Assembly (NCBI RefSeq): GCF_900100965.1
Contig: NZ_FMUJ01000001.1
Span: 854,272 to 918,271, forward strand
Origin: Variovorax sp. EL159
Lineage (GTDB): Bacteria; Pseudomonadota; Gammaproteobacteria; Burkholderiales; Burkholderiaceae_C
DNA length: 64,000 bases
Reading direction: 5' to 3'
Part shown: positions 1-9,442 of the stretch, piece by piece
Numbering within the stretch: position 1 is the stretch's first letter
How the letters are laid out: the number at the start of each line of letters is the position of its first letter
Notes under the pieces: generated by a model
Database searches by the model: none
What the model saw: the letters and a program-made list of their open reading frames with translations, nothing else
What the model was told of the DNA's origin: nothing
Made by a program: the position numbers and the translations under genes

Positions 1-419
1 ACCTCGCGATCGACGAGGGCACCGCAAAGACCATGGGCGACGTGGCCAGCGGCATGTACATGTCGGCTTCGTACCTGACGGGCATCGACATTCCCGAGAA
101 CAAGAAGTTTCTCGAGGCGATGAAGAAGAAGTTCGGCGCCGACCTGAAGACGCCCAACGAGCTGTCGGAGCCGCAGTACGAAGCCTTCTTTCTCTACAAG
201 GCGGCGGTTGAAAAGGCCGGTTCGGTCGATGCGGCCCAGGTGGTCAAGGCGCTCGGCGAGGTGTCGTTCACCGGCCCGCGCGGTGCGGTGTCGATGAACA
301 AGAGCCGCCACACGCCGCTGTCGATGCGGCTGGGCCAGGTGCAAGCCGACGGATCGATCAAGATCCTCGAGACCTTCGCGAGCGTCGACCCCGGCGCGCA
401 GTGCCCGAACCTGAAGTAA
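1..419 (+). CDS. ABC transporter substrate-binding protein, C-terminal part
   Basis: This is the 3' end of a gene whose start lies before the window; the frame is open from base 3 to the TAA at 417-419. The roughly 138 visible residues look like the C-terminal lobe of a Leu/Ile/Val-type periplasmic binding protein (Peripla_BP_5/6 fold), ending in a Cys-Pro-Asn-Leu-Lys tail. It is followed at once by the permease and ATPase genes of the same importer, which fixes its role as the periplasmic ligand receptor. Ligand class is not visible from this fragment. The amiC/amiR pair downstream makes a short amide, urea or similar compound as plausible as an amino acid. Confidence 0.85.
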   Translation, partial: LAIDEGTAKTMGDVASGMYMSASYLTGIDIPENKKFLEAMKKKFGADLKTPNELSEPQYEAFFLYKAAVEKAGSVDAAQVVKALGEVSFTGPRGAVSMNKSRHTPLSMRLGQVQADGSIKILETFASVDPGAQCPNLK

Positions 420-463
420 CGTCGCAGACGGACACGAAAAGACAAAGAGACAAGGGCCGCTAC

Positions 464-1289
464 ATGGTGCTGTTGCTGGATTTGCTCACGACCGCGGCGA
501 TGCTCTTCATCGTCACCGCCGGGCTGATGATGATTTTCGGGGTGATGAAGATCGTCAATTTCGCGCACGGTGCGCTGCTCACGCTTGGCGGCTACGCGAG
601 CTATGTGGTGACCCAGCTGAGGCTCGATCCGTGGCTGAGCTGGCCATTGGCGCTGGCGGTCGGCGTGGTGGCCGGCATGCTGGTGGAGTGGCTGATCGTG
701 AAGCCGCTCTACAAGCGGCCGCTCGACGCCATCCTCGCGACCTGGGGCCTGGGCATCGTCATCGGGCAGTCGATCGTGATGGCCTTCGGCCGCGAGGTGC
801 AGTTCGTCGATGCGCCGCTCGCGGGCACGTGGTCGGTCGGCGGTGTGGACTACTCGGCCTACCGACTGCTGCTGGTTCCCATCGCCATCGGGCTGTGCCT
901 GTTGCTGACCGGGCTGCTCAACGGCACGCGCTTCGGCATCCGCACGCGCGCGGTGATCATGAACGAGGAACTGGCCAGCGGCCTGGGCATCCATGCGGGG
1001 CGCGTGCGCTTCATCACTTTCAGCCTGGGGGCGGGGCTGGGCACGCTGGCGGGCACGATGATCACGCCGCTGTCCAGCGTCGATCCGAACATGGGGCTGC
1101 CCTGGCTGGTGAGCGCCTTCATGCTGGTCATGGTGTCGGGCCATTCGATGCCGAGCCTGCTGCTGACCTGCGTGGTGTTCGGTGCCTGCCAGGTGCTGGT
1201 GAGTACGTATGCCAACCCGGTGCTCGGCGGGTTGACCATCGCGGTGCTCGCGGCGGTCACGCTGCGCATCCGTCCGAAGGGGTTTGCCC

Positions 1290-1297
<8 letters not shown>
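464..1297 (+). CDS. livH: branched-chain amino acid/amide-type ABC permease, LivH family
   Basis: The 277-residue protein is almost entirely hydrophobic and carries LivH-type segments, including a conserved Asn-Phe-Ala-His-Gly-Ala stretch near residue 28. It would be one of the two inner-membrane permeases of the importer. The frame is open upstream to 401, but that overlaps the binding-protein gene. The ATG at 464 gives the usual LivH N-terminus and was chosen. Its stop overlaps the start of the next gene, so the two are probably translationally coupled. The substrate is not evident from the permease itself. Confidence 0.88.
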
Positions 1298-3109
<1,812 letters not shown>

Positions 3110-3113
<4 letters not shown>

Positions 3114-3826
3114 GCGAGACGAAGCAACAGGCACTGAGCCTCGAACGCCTCTCCAGCGGCTACGGCGCTTCCGTGGTGCTGCGCGGCTTGTCGCTCGACG
3201 TCGCGGCCGGCGAGGCCGTGGCGCTGCTGGGCAAGAACGGCATGGGCAAGAGCACCTTGCTCAAGACGGTGATGGGCTACCTGCCGAAGAAGGGCGGCCA
3301 GGTTCGCCTGAACGGTCACGACATCACCCGCCAGCCGCCGCACCGCATCGCGCGCCAGGGCATCGCCTATGCGGCGCAGGAGCAGGCGCTGTTCGCCGAC
3401 CTGAGCATCCGCGACAACCTGCGGCTCGGGCTGGAAAAAGAATCCGTCTTCGACGAGCGCTTCGCGGACATCGAGCCGCTGTTCCCCGTCTTCAAGACCC
3501 GCCTGAAGCAGGACGCCGGCACGCTCTCGGGCGGCGAGCAGAAGATGCTGCTGCTCGCGCGGGCGCTGATGATGCGGCCTTCGATGATCCTGCTCGACGA
3601 GATCACCGAAGGGCTGCAGCCCTCGGTCATCGACCGGCTCGCCCGCGCGCTGCTGGACGAACGCGCCCGGCGCGGCACGGCGATGCTGATCGTGGAGCAG
3701 AACGTGCCGTTCGCGCTGCAGGTCGCTGACCGTTATGTGGTGCTGAAGCAGGGCGAGCTGGTCGATGAAGGCCATGCCAAGGCCGGTGGTGCCGCAGCAT
3801 CGGTCTTCGACCACCTGAGGGTTTGA
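3110..3826 (+). CDS. livF: branched-chain amino acid/amide-type ABC ATPase, LivF family
   Basis: A 238-residue ATPase with Walker A Gly-Lys-Asn-Gly-Met-Gly-Lys-Ser-Thr at residues 41-49, signature Leu-Ser-Gly-Gly-Glu-Gln near 139, and Walker B ending Leu-Leu-Asp-Glu-Ile-Thr-Glu-Gly. The last motif is typical of LivF. The ATG overlaps the preceding stop as ATGA, so it is coupled to the fused permease-ATPase and would pair with that ATPase domain at the membrane. It ends the importer part of the operon; an 87-base gap separates it from amiC. Confidence 0.9.
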
Positions 3827-3913
3827 CTTTGGGCGCGGGGCGTCGAAGATGGCCGCAGGGGTACGAAGGCACGGATCGTGCTGTGCCTGTTCGAACGATG
3901 TTGGAGAAAGCCG

Positions 3914-5062
3914 ATGACCACTGAGAAACCCGCCCCCGCCGAAGACGGCTGGCGCATCGGCGTGCTGCATTCGCGCTCGGGCGCGACGGGCGTGACCGAG
4001 TCGGAGCACTTCTTCGGCACCGTGCTCGCCATCGAGGAAATCAACGGACTGGGCGGCGTGCTCGACCGGCCGCTGCTGCCCGTGGCCTACGACCCCAAGG
4101 GCGATGCCGACGAGTACCGGCAGCTCGCGACGCGGCTGCTGCTGGAAGACGAGGTGAACGTGATCTTCGGCTGCTCGCGCTCGTCGAGCCGCAAGGCGGT
4201 GCTGCCGGTGGTCGAGCGCAACAACGCGCTGCTGTGGTACTGCTCCTTCTACGAGGGCTTCGAGTATTCGGCCAATGTCATCTACACGGGCGCGGTACCG
4301 AATCAGAACAGCGTGCAGCTCGCGGCCTACCTGCTGAAGAACAGGGGGCGGCGCTTCTTCCTGATCGGTGCCGACTATATTTTTCCGCGCGAGTCGAACC
4401 GTGTGATGCGCGAGATGGTCGAGCAGCACGGCGGCGAGATTCTCGACGAGGTTTACGTGCCGTTGGAAGCGTCGGAAGCGCAACTGCAGGACGTCATGCG
4501 CGACATTGCCGACGCGCAGCCCGACGTCATCTTCTGCACCATCGTCGGCCAGTCGGCGCGGCGCCTGTACCAGATCTACCGCGAGCACGGGCTCGATCCG
4601 CAGCGCATGCCGATCGCCAGCCTGTCGATGGTGGAAGAAGAGGTGCGCATGATCGGCGTCGAGGCCTGCGTGGGGCACATCACGTCGGCCACGTATTTCA
4701 GCTCGCTGAAGAACGAGAGCAACGACCGCTTCATCGCGCTGTGGCGCAAGCGCTTCGGCGACCGGCCCACCAGCATGTGGTCCGAAGCGGCCTACAGCCA
4801 GGTCCACCTGTTCGCGCGGGCGCTGGAGCGCAGCGGCAGCCTGGACACGCGCAAGCTCGTCAATGCCGTGCGCACGGTGCGCTTCGAGTCGCCCGAAGGG
4901 CCGTTGACGATCGATGCGGAAAACAACCACACCTTCCTGACGCCGCGCATCGCCGTGTGCCGCGGCGACGGGCAGTTCGACCTGCTGTGGGAGGGCGCGG
5001 GCCCCGTCAAGCCCGACCCGTACCTGTCGACCTTCGGTTTTTCCGAGTTCTGGCTGAGCTGA
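3914..5062 (+). CDS. amiC: AmiC-like cytoplasmic amide-sensing protein
   Basis: A 382-residue protein with the periplasmic-binding-protein fold but no signal peptide. It matches AmiC, the ligand sensor that holds the antiterminator AmiR inactive until a short aliphatic amide binds. The order amiC then amiR, on the same strand 60 bases apart, supports this. The start was placed at 3914 because a GGAGAAAG ribosome site lies just upstream and the AmiC-like sequence begins there; the frame is open to 3878. Adjacent importer genes suggest the sensor controls uptake or use of the same ligand. Urea or another nitrogen compound could be the true ligand. Confidence 0.85.
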   Translation: MTTEKPAPAEDGWRIGVLHSRSGATGVTESEHFFGTVLAIEEINGLGGVLDRPLLPVAYDPKGDADEYRQLATRLLLEDEVNVIFGCSRSSSRKAVLPVVERNNALLWYCSFYEGFEYSANVIYTGAVPNQNSVQLAAYLLKNRGRRFFLIGADYIFPRESNRVMREMVEQHGGEILDEVYVPLEASEAQLQDVMRDIADAQPDVIFCTIVGQSARRLYQIYREHGLDPQRMPIASLSMVEEEVRMIGVEACVGHITSATYFSSLKNESNDRFIALWRKRFGDRPTSMWSEAAYSQVHLFARALERSGSLDTRKLVNAVRTVRFESPEGPLTIDAENNHTFLTPRIAVCRGDGQFDLLWEGAGPVKPDPYLSTFGFSEFWLS

Positions 5063-5122
5063 CGCCATGAGACGCCGGGCCGCCCCAAGTCAAATACCGC
5101 AGCCGAAGGCGGAGGTTACCTA

Positions 5123-5743
5123 ATGAGCAGCTTGCGTCGCCTCTACGATGACCTGCGCAGCATCTGCGTCGCGGTGGTGTACCCGCCGGGCGAAGACCGC
5201 GACATTCTTCTCGACCAGCTCAAGCGCATCGGCTGCCGGCTGAAGATCATCTGGCCCTTTCCCGCCGCGCCGCCCACGGGCTGCGACGTGATCTTCTTCC
5301 AGGTGTCGCAGGAGCTGCAGGACAGCACCAGCTGGTGCGCCAGCGCCGTCGAGGCGACGCTGATCGCGCTGTCCGACTACGAGAACCCGACCACGCTGAA
5401 GCTGCTGCTGGACACCAGCGCGCACGGCGTGCTGACCCGGCCGTTCCGCTCGTCGGGCGTGCTGAGCACGCTGGTGCTGGCGCGCTCGTCGCGCGGCTAC
5501 CAGGAGCGGCTGCAAAGCAAGGTCAGCAAGCTCGAAGAAACGATCAAGTCACGCCGGCAGATCGAGAAGGCCATTCGCATGCTGGCCGACACACAGGCGC
5601 TGACCGAGGCCCAGGCCTACGAGCACATGCGCACGCGCGCGACCACGCTGCGGGTCACGGTGGCGGAAGTGGCGTTGATGGTTGTCGAGGCGCACGAGGC
5701 GATGGAGAAGCTGGGGCTGGGGCGGGTGCGCGGGGGCAGTTGA
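5123..5743 (+). CDS. amiR: AmiR-like ANTAR-domain antitermination regulator
   Basis: This 206-residue protein has an N-terminal pseudo-receiver region (about 1-125), a coiled-coil linker (about 130-155) and a C-terminal three-helix ANTAR domain (about 140-200). ANTAR domains bind paired RNA hairpins and prevent transcription termination. In the Pseudomonas amidase system AmiR is held by AmiC, and the gene order here matches. A GGAGG ribosome site at about 5111-5115 supports the start. No clear paired ANTAR hairpin leader was seen between 3827 and 5122, so the RNA target may be upstream of the window. Its 3' end is overlapped by the convergent gene at 5617-6963. Confidence 0.87.
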   Translation: MSSLRRLYDDLRSICVAVVYPPGEDRDILLDQLKRIGCRLKIIWPFPAAPPTGCDVIFFQVSQELQDSTSWCASAVEATLIALSDYENPTTLKLLLDTSAHGVLTRPFRSSGVLSTLVLARSSRGYQERLQSKVSKLEETIKSRRQIEKAIRMLADTQALTEAQAYEHMRTRATTLRVTVAEVALMVVEAHEAMEKLGLGRVRGGS

Positions 5744-6963
5744 TCGGCGTCCTGATCGCCGACGATCGGCGGTTTGGGCTCGGGAGTGCCCCAGCCTTTC
5801 GGATCGGGACTCCACGCAGGATCGGGTTCCCGGTCAAACAACGCACAGGCGTAAGCACCGAGATCCACACCCAGCACTTTGAGGGCGGCTTCGGCACCGC
5901 CGTCTTCGCGCTGGGCATTCAGGGCAAAGCGCGTGAACAGTTCCCGGTCCTGGCTCATCTGTTCGACCATGACGCGCGCAAGCTCATAGGACAGCAGGTT
6001 GCCGTCATCGGTCCTGAAGAACGAATGACCGGACCAGAACTCCTGAATCTCGGATGGGCCCCAGAACGCGAGATGCTTGCGGTGCAGTTCCTGCGGGCGC
6101 ATGGTCACATGGCCTTGCCTGGTCAGTCTTCTCTCCGTGTTGACGGCGAGTCCTTCATCCAACCATCTAGGCAGTCCGAGGTGCGAGAGGGCGCTGTGCG
6201 TCATCTCATGCGCGATGACCGGTTCGATGGCAGCGAGGTCGGCCCGCATCGCGAGAAAGTGTGCACAGCCCGCGTTAATGAACATGCCTCCACTTGGGGC
6301 GATCTCGCCGCCTTCGGGGTAGTACGCCGAGACATAGTTGTAGTACGTTCTTTGATCGTCCACAACCAGCAAGGTGTTCTTGTCGTCCGCGTCGAAATGC
6401 GCGATGCCGGCCAGAAGTCGCTGGATTCGCTTGCGCGTGGATGCGATATATGCGGCCGTTGCCACAGCCACAACGTCTTCCAGTGAAGACACCACATAGG
6501 CATCGTCCGTTGCGTAAAGATGAAAGTGCGGCCCCAGTGCATCCCTGAAGTGGAGCAGCCATGCGCGTTGCCCCAAGGTCATTGCCTTGCGCTGAAGATC
6601 GATGCCGCCGAGAGAAGATGCCCACTCGGCCAGAGCGGGCCAATTGACCATGGGAAATCCGTTGTAGAGACCCATGTTTTCGATCAGTGGAAACGGTGGC
6701 CCATCGCCCAGCGCGATTTCTCTGGGGGCCATGTCGGTGGCGAAGCCTGCGGCCGGCGCTTTGGTTTTTCGAGCGGGGGCAGCGGGCTGTGCTGGCAGAT
6801 GGAATTTTGCAATCAGGGCGCCCACGAAAGGGGCAATCCAGATCATTCCGATCAGCAGGTTCTTTCGCATGGGAACCTCGACGCTCGACATGACGCGTCC
6901 TGTCATCAGCGTGTTGATCAGCAGCAGCAGGGCGCATACCGCGAGAAGCAACAGCTCCGTCAT
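5617..6963 (-). CDS. membrane-anchored HExxH peptidase-like protein, unrecognised family
   Basis: The 448-residue frame starts at 6963 with two hydrophobic segments (about residues 3-20 and 33-52) and then a soluble region. Residues 252-256 read His-Glu-Met-Thr-His, and an Asp-Glu-Gly follows with Glu270 well placed as third zinc ligand, as in MA-type metallopeptidases. It is therefore probably a zinc-dependent enzyme facing the periplasm or membrane surface; its substrate is unknown. Base composition is lower than its neighbours: 32 of 60 bases are G/C at 6301-6360, against 45 of 60 at 5401-5460 in amiR. The last 42 or so codons lie antisense to amiR, so the original stop may have been lost. 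Transfer is possible. Confidence 0.7.
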   Translation of the reverse strand: MTELLLLAVCALLLLINTLMTGRVMSSVEVPMRKNLLIGMIWIAPFVGALIAKFHLPAQPAAPARKTKAPAAGFATDMAPREIALGDGPPFPLIENMGLYNGFPMVNWPALAEWASSLGGIDLQRKAMTLGQRAWLLHFRDALGPHFHLYATDDAYVVSSLEDVVAVATAAYIASTRKRIQRLLAGIAHFDADDKNTLLVVDDQRTYYNYVSAYYPEGGEIAPSGGMFINAGCAHFLAMRADLAAIEPVIAHEMTHSALSHLGLPRWLDEGLAVNTERRLTRQGHVTMRPQELHRKHLAFWGPSEIQEFWSGHSFFRTDDGNLLSYELARVMVEQMSQDRELFTRFALNAQREDGGAEAALKVLGVDLGAYACALFDREPDPAWSPDPKGWGTPEPKPPIVGDQDADQLPPRTRPSPSFSIASCASTTINATSATVTRSVVARVRMCS

Positions 6964-7116
6964 TGATGGCTCCTCGGAAAACAGTCCGGCGAGCGCCTTG
7001 CGCGGGGCTCGCACAGCGTGATGAAGTCAACGCGGACCAATTGGATCGGGCTTGCCATCGGCGGATTCTAGAGAGCACGCCAGTGCCGAAAGTCATGGTC
7101 CGGGCAAAAGAAATTT

Positions 7117-7145
7117 TTGACATGTTATGTCATACCGCCTACAGT
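7117..7145 (+). promoter_or_regulatory. probable sigma-70 promoter with overlapping palindromic operator
   Basis: TTGACA at 7117-7122, a 17-base spacer and TACAGT at 7140-7145 form a good promoter for the operon starting at 7198. A perfect palindrome TGACAT-GTT-ATGTCA occupies 7118-7132, covering the -35 element, so a dimeric repressor could block polymerase here. No sigma-54 -24/-12 element of the kind used by PspF-controlled psp operons was seen. The intergenic space 6964-7197 otherwise holds only this promoter and, presumably, that of the divergent HExxH gene. Confidence 0.6.
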
Positions 7146-7197
7146 GGCCTTATCGAAGCCTGCTCGCTTCCATCGGCACTCAACCATAAGGAGAGGT

Positions 7198-7614
7198 ATG
7201 CAATCACTGCTCGATCAACTCAAGGGATTGGACACGCTGGCCGGCGCCGCGATGGGAGGGCTGCCGGTGCAGCTGCAGCCCATTCCGGGCAGCACGCCCG
7301 TGGTCCAGGTGAGCATCGAGGGGCGCGATGAGCTGCCGATCTTCGTCACCAGTTCGGACATGCAGATCATCTGCATCTGCTATCTCTGGACCGAGGAAGA
7401 AGTGAAGCCTGCGCGCCGCACCGAGCTGCTCGAATCGCTGCTCGACCTGAATCCTTCGGTACCGCTCTCGTCCTTTGGCCGCGTCGACGGCCGCTACGTG
7501 CTCACCGGCGCACTGGGGCGCGATGCGAGCGTCGAAGACATCGCACGCGAAGTGGCCGTGCTCAGCGACAACGCACTCGATGCACTCGATGCCTTGTCCG
7601 AATTCCTGAACTAA
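7198..7614 (+). CDS. yjfI: YjfI-like protein (DUF2170 family)
   Basis: A 138-residue acidic soluble protein resembling YjfI/DUF2170, a family usually encoded next to the PspA paralogue YjfJ. Its biochemical role is not known; family context points to envelope stress. The ATG at 7198 follows an AAGGAGAGGT ribosome site; the frame is open back to 7117 but that would include the promoter. It is the first gene of a nine-gene run on the same strand with gaps of a few to about 55 bases, so it is probably co-transcribed with everything to 18950. Confidence 0.8.
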   Translation: MQSLLDQLKGLDTLAGAAMGGLPVQLQPIPGSTPVVQVSIEGRDELPIFVTSSDMQIICICYLWTEEEVKPARRTELLESLLDLNPSVPLSSFGRVDGRYVLTGALGRDASVEDIAREVAVLSDNALDALDALSEFLN

Positions 7615-7626
7615 GCGGAGATCATC

Positions 7627-8343
7627 ATGACAGTCATCAAGAAGCTGGTCACCTTGCTGCGCGGCAGCGCGCGCGAAATCGGCGAGAGCGTGGTCGACAG
7701 CAACGCCACGCGCATCTACGAACAGGAAATCATCGACGCCAAGCACAGCATCGAGAAGGCCAAGGGCGACCTCACGGGCGTGATGGCCAAGGAGATGCAG
7801 TCGGCCCGCGAGATCGAGCGCCTGAAGAACGAAGCCGCGCGCTACGAAGGCCTGGCACTCGAAGCGCTCAACAAGACGCAGGAAGGCCTGGCGCTCGACG
7901 TGGCCGCGAAGGTCGGCGCGCTCGAGCAGGAACTCGAAGAGCAGGCCAAGGCCCACGCGTCGTATGCGCTGCAGGTGTCGCGCCTGAAGGAGCTGATCAA
8001 GTCGGCCGAAGCGCGCATCCGCGAGCACGAGCGCGAGATCGGCATCGCCAAGACCACCGAGAGCGTCTACCGCGCGACGCAGTCGATCTCCGAGAACATC
8101 GGCAGCGGCGGTTCGCGGCTGGCCAATGCGCGCGAGTCGCTGGAGCGCATCCGCCAGCGCCACGAAGACCTGGCCGACCGCATGACGGCGAGCCAGGCGC
8201 TCGAGAACGAACTCGGCCACAGCGCGCTTGAAAAGAAGCTCGCGGCCGCGGGCATCGGCACCGAAGCCGATCGCGCCGGCAAGGTGATGGAGCGCATTCG
8301 CGCCCGTCAGGCCAACAACACCTCGGGCCCGGCCTCGCAATGA
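7627..8343 (+). CDS. yjfJ: PspA/IM30-family membrane-stress protein, YjfJ-like
   Basis: A 238-residue protein made of long charged heptad-rich helices from about residue 25 to 215, with an N-terminal amphipathic start (Val-Ile-Lys-Lys-Leu-Val-Thr-Leu-Leu-Arg-Gly). Both are hallmarks of PspA/IM30, which coat and stabilise damaged inner membrane and belong to the ESCRT-III superfamily. Placement right after a yjfI-like gene points to the YjfJ branch. There is no pspBC or pspF nearby. It overlaps the next gene by four bases (ATGA), implying coupled translation. Confidence 0.85.
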   Translation: MTVIKKLVTLLRGSAREIGESVVDSNATRIYEQEIIDAKHSIEKAKGDLTGVMAKEMQSAREIERLKNEAARYEGLALEALNKTQEGLALDVAAKVGALEQELEEQAKAHASYALQVSRLKELIKSAEARIREHEREIGIAKTTESVYRATQSISENIGSGGSRLANARESLERIRQRHEDLADRMTASQALENELGHSALEKKLAAAGIGTEADRAGKVMERIRARQANNTSGPASQ

Positions 8344-8699
8344 CCGTGCGGGTCAAGCCGGTTCGCTGGCAAGGCTCGGACGAGGCGATACGCGCCGTGC
8401 AGGTCGCGTTCGACGTGGAGGAGGCCGTGCTGGAAGCCGTGCGCACAGCGGCTTTCGAGCAGCATGTGTCCACGTCCGACCAGATCCGGCAGGTGCTCGG
8501 CCTCGCAACCACGTCCAAGCCCAAGCGGCCCCGGCTGACCGTGTCGCTCAATGCGGCAGACTATGAGTTTCTGGCGGCGCGCTACGGTCTTGCACCTGAA
8601 GATCGCCTGGCCATCAAGGAGAGGGCCACGCGCGACCTGATCGCATTCGCCAGCAGTGGAAAGAAGGGTACCGGCACAGGGAAGCCGGGCCGCAGATAG
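8340..8699 (+). CDS. unrecognised small soluble protein in the PspA-flotillin operon
   Basis: A 119-residue protein with no family I can name. Residues about 10-60 and 65-100 look like two helical units, with Arg/Lys-rich linkers at about 59-64 and at the C-terminus (105-119). No signal peptide or membrane span is visible. The frame is coupled to yjfJ by a four-base overlap, has the same codon use as its neighbours and lies in one strand-consistent operon, so it is a real gene. It could be a DNA-binding or adaptor protein, but nothing in the sequence proves this. Confidence 0.75.
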   Translation: MTVRVKPVRWQGSDEAIRAVQVAFDVEEAVLEAVRTAAFEQHVSTSDQIRQVLGLATTSKPKRPRLTVSLNAADYEFLAARYGLAPEDRLAIKERATRDLIAFASSGKKGTGTGKPGRR

Positions 8700-8733
8700 A
8701 ACAACGAACAACAACCCGTACGCGGGAGGATCA

Positions 8734-9387
8734 ATGGGCGATTTCATGGGAGCGGTGACGGGTTACCCCACCGCGATCTACACGGTATTGCTGGGCGTCG
8801 TGGTGATCTACTGGGTGCTTGCGGTGCTCGGCATGGTCGACATCGAGCACAGCGGCATCGACTTCGACGTGCACGTCCACACGCACGCCGACGGCGACAG
8901 CAGCGACATCGGCCACATCGCCAGCTACGTGGTGGCGTTCGGCCTGAACGGCGTGCCGTTCTCGGTGGCCGTGAGCCTGCTGGTGCTGGTCTCGTGGACG
9001 GTCTGTTGCCTTGGTGGCGAATGGCTGTTGCCGCTGGTGCCGACGATGCCGCTCAAGCTGCTGGCCGGCACCGTGCTGCTGGTGGCTAGCGCCGTCATTG
9101 CCATTCCCGTCACCGCCGTGGCCATCCGTCCGCTGCGCGGCCTGTTCGTGAGCCACACGGCCGTGACCAACGCGGCGCTGGTGGGCCAGATGTGCCGCGT
9201 CGTCACCGGCGTGGTGAACGAGAAGGACGGCCGCGCCGAGGTGGCCCGCCGCGGCGCCAGCCTGAACATCCGCGTGTGGGCCCCCGCGCCCAACACGCTC
9301 AAGCGCGGCTCGCAGGCGCTGATCGTCGAATACGACGAGGTGGCCGGACGCTACCTGATCGCGCCGCACGACGACAACACCGTCTGA
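8734..9387 (+). CDS. yqiJ: YqiJ-like membrane protein with C-terminal OB-fold
   Basis: A 217-residue protein with membrane spans near residues 12-35, 65-90 and 105-128, followed by a soluble C-terminal domain of about 75 residues of the OB/NfeD type. It matches YqiJ, whose gene is commonly paired with the flotillin yqiK, as here. NfeD/YqiJ proteins act with flotillins in ordered membrane patches. The ATG at 8734 is preceded by GGGAGGA and was chosen over the upstream in-frame start, which overlaps the previous gene. A His/Asp-rich segment at about residues 48-62 (several H-x-H and D) could bind metal. Confidence 0.82.
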   Translation: MGDFMGAVTGYPTAIYTVLLGVVVIYWVLAVLGMVDIEHSGIDFDVHVHTHADGDSSDIGHIASYVVAFGLNGVPFSVAVSLLVLVSWTVCCLGGEWLLPLVPTMPLKLLAGTVLLVASAVIAIPVTAVAIRPLRGLFVSHTAVTNAALVGQMCRVVTGVVNEKDGRAEVARRGASLNIRVWAPAPNTLKRGSQALIVEYDEVAGRYLIAPHDDNTV

Positions 9388-9442
9388 CCGCGCTGCACCC
9401 CATCAACTGTTCTTTCGCTCTCAAAGCAATTCTGGAGAAAAA

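Noticed and set aside
7146..7197. PspF/sigma-54 promoter before the yjfI gene
   Set aside because: No GG-N10-GC element at the right spacing; a sigma-70-type promoter fits better.
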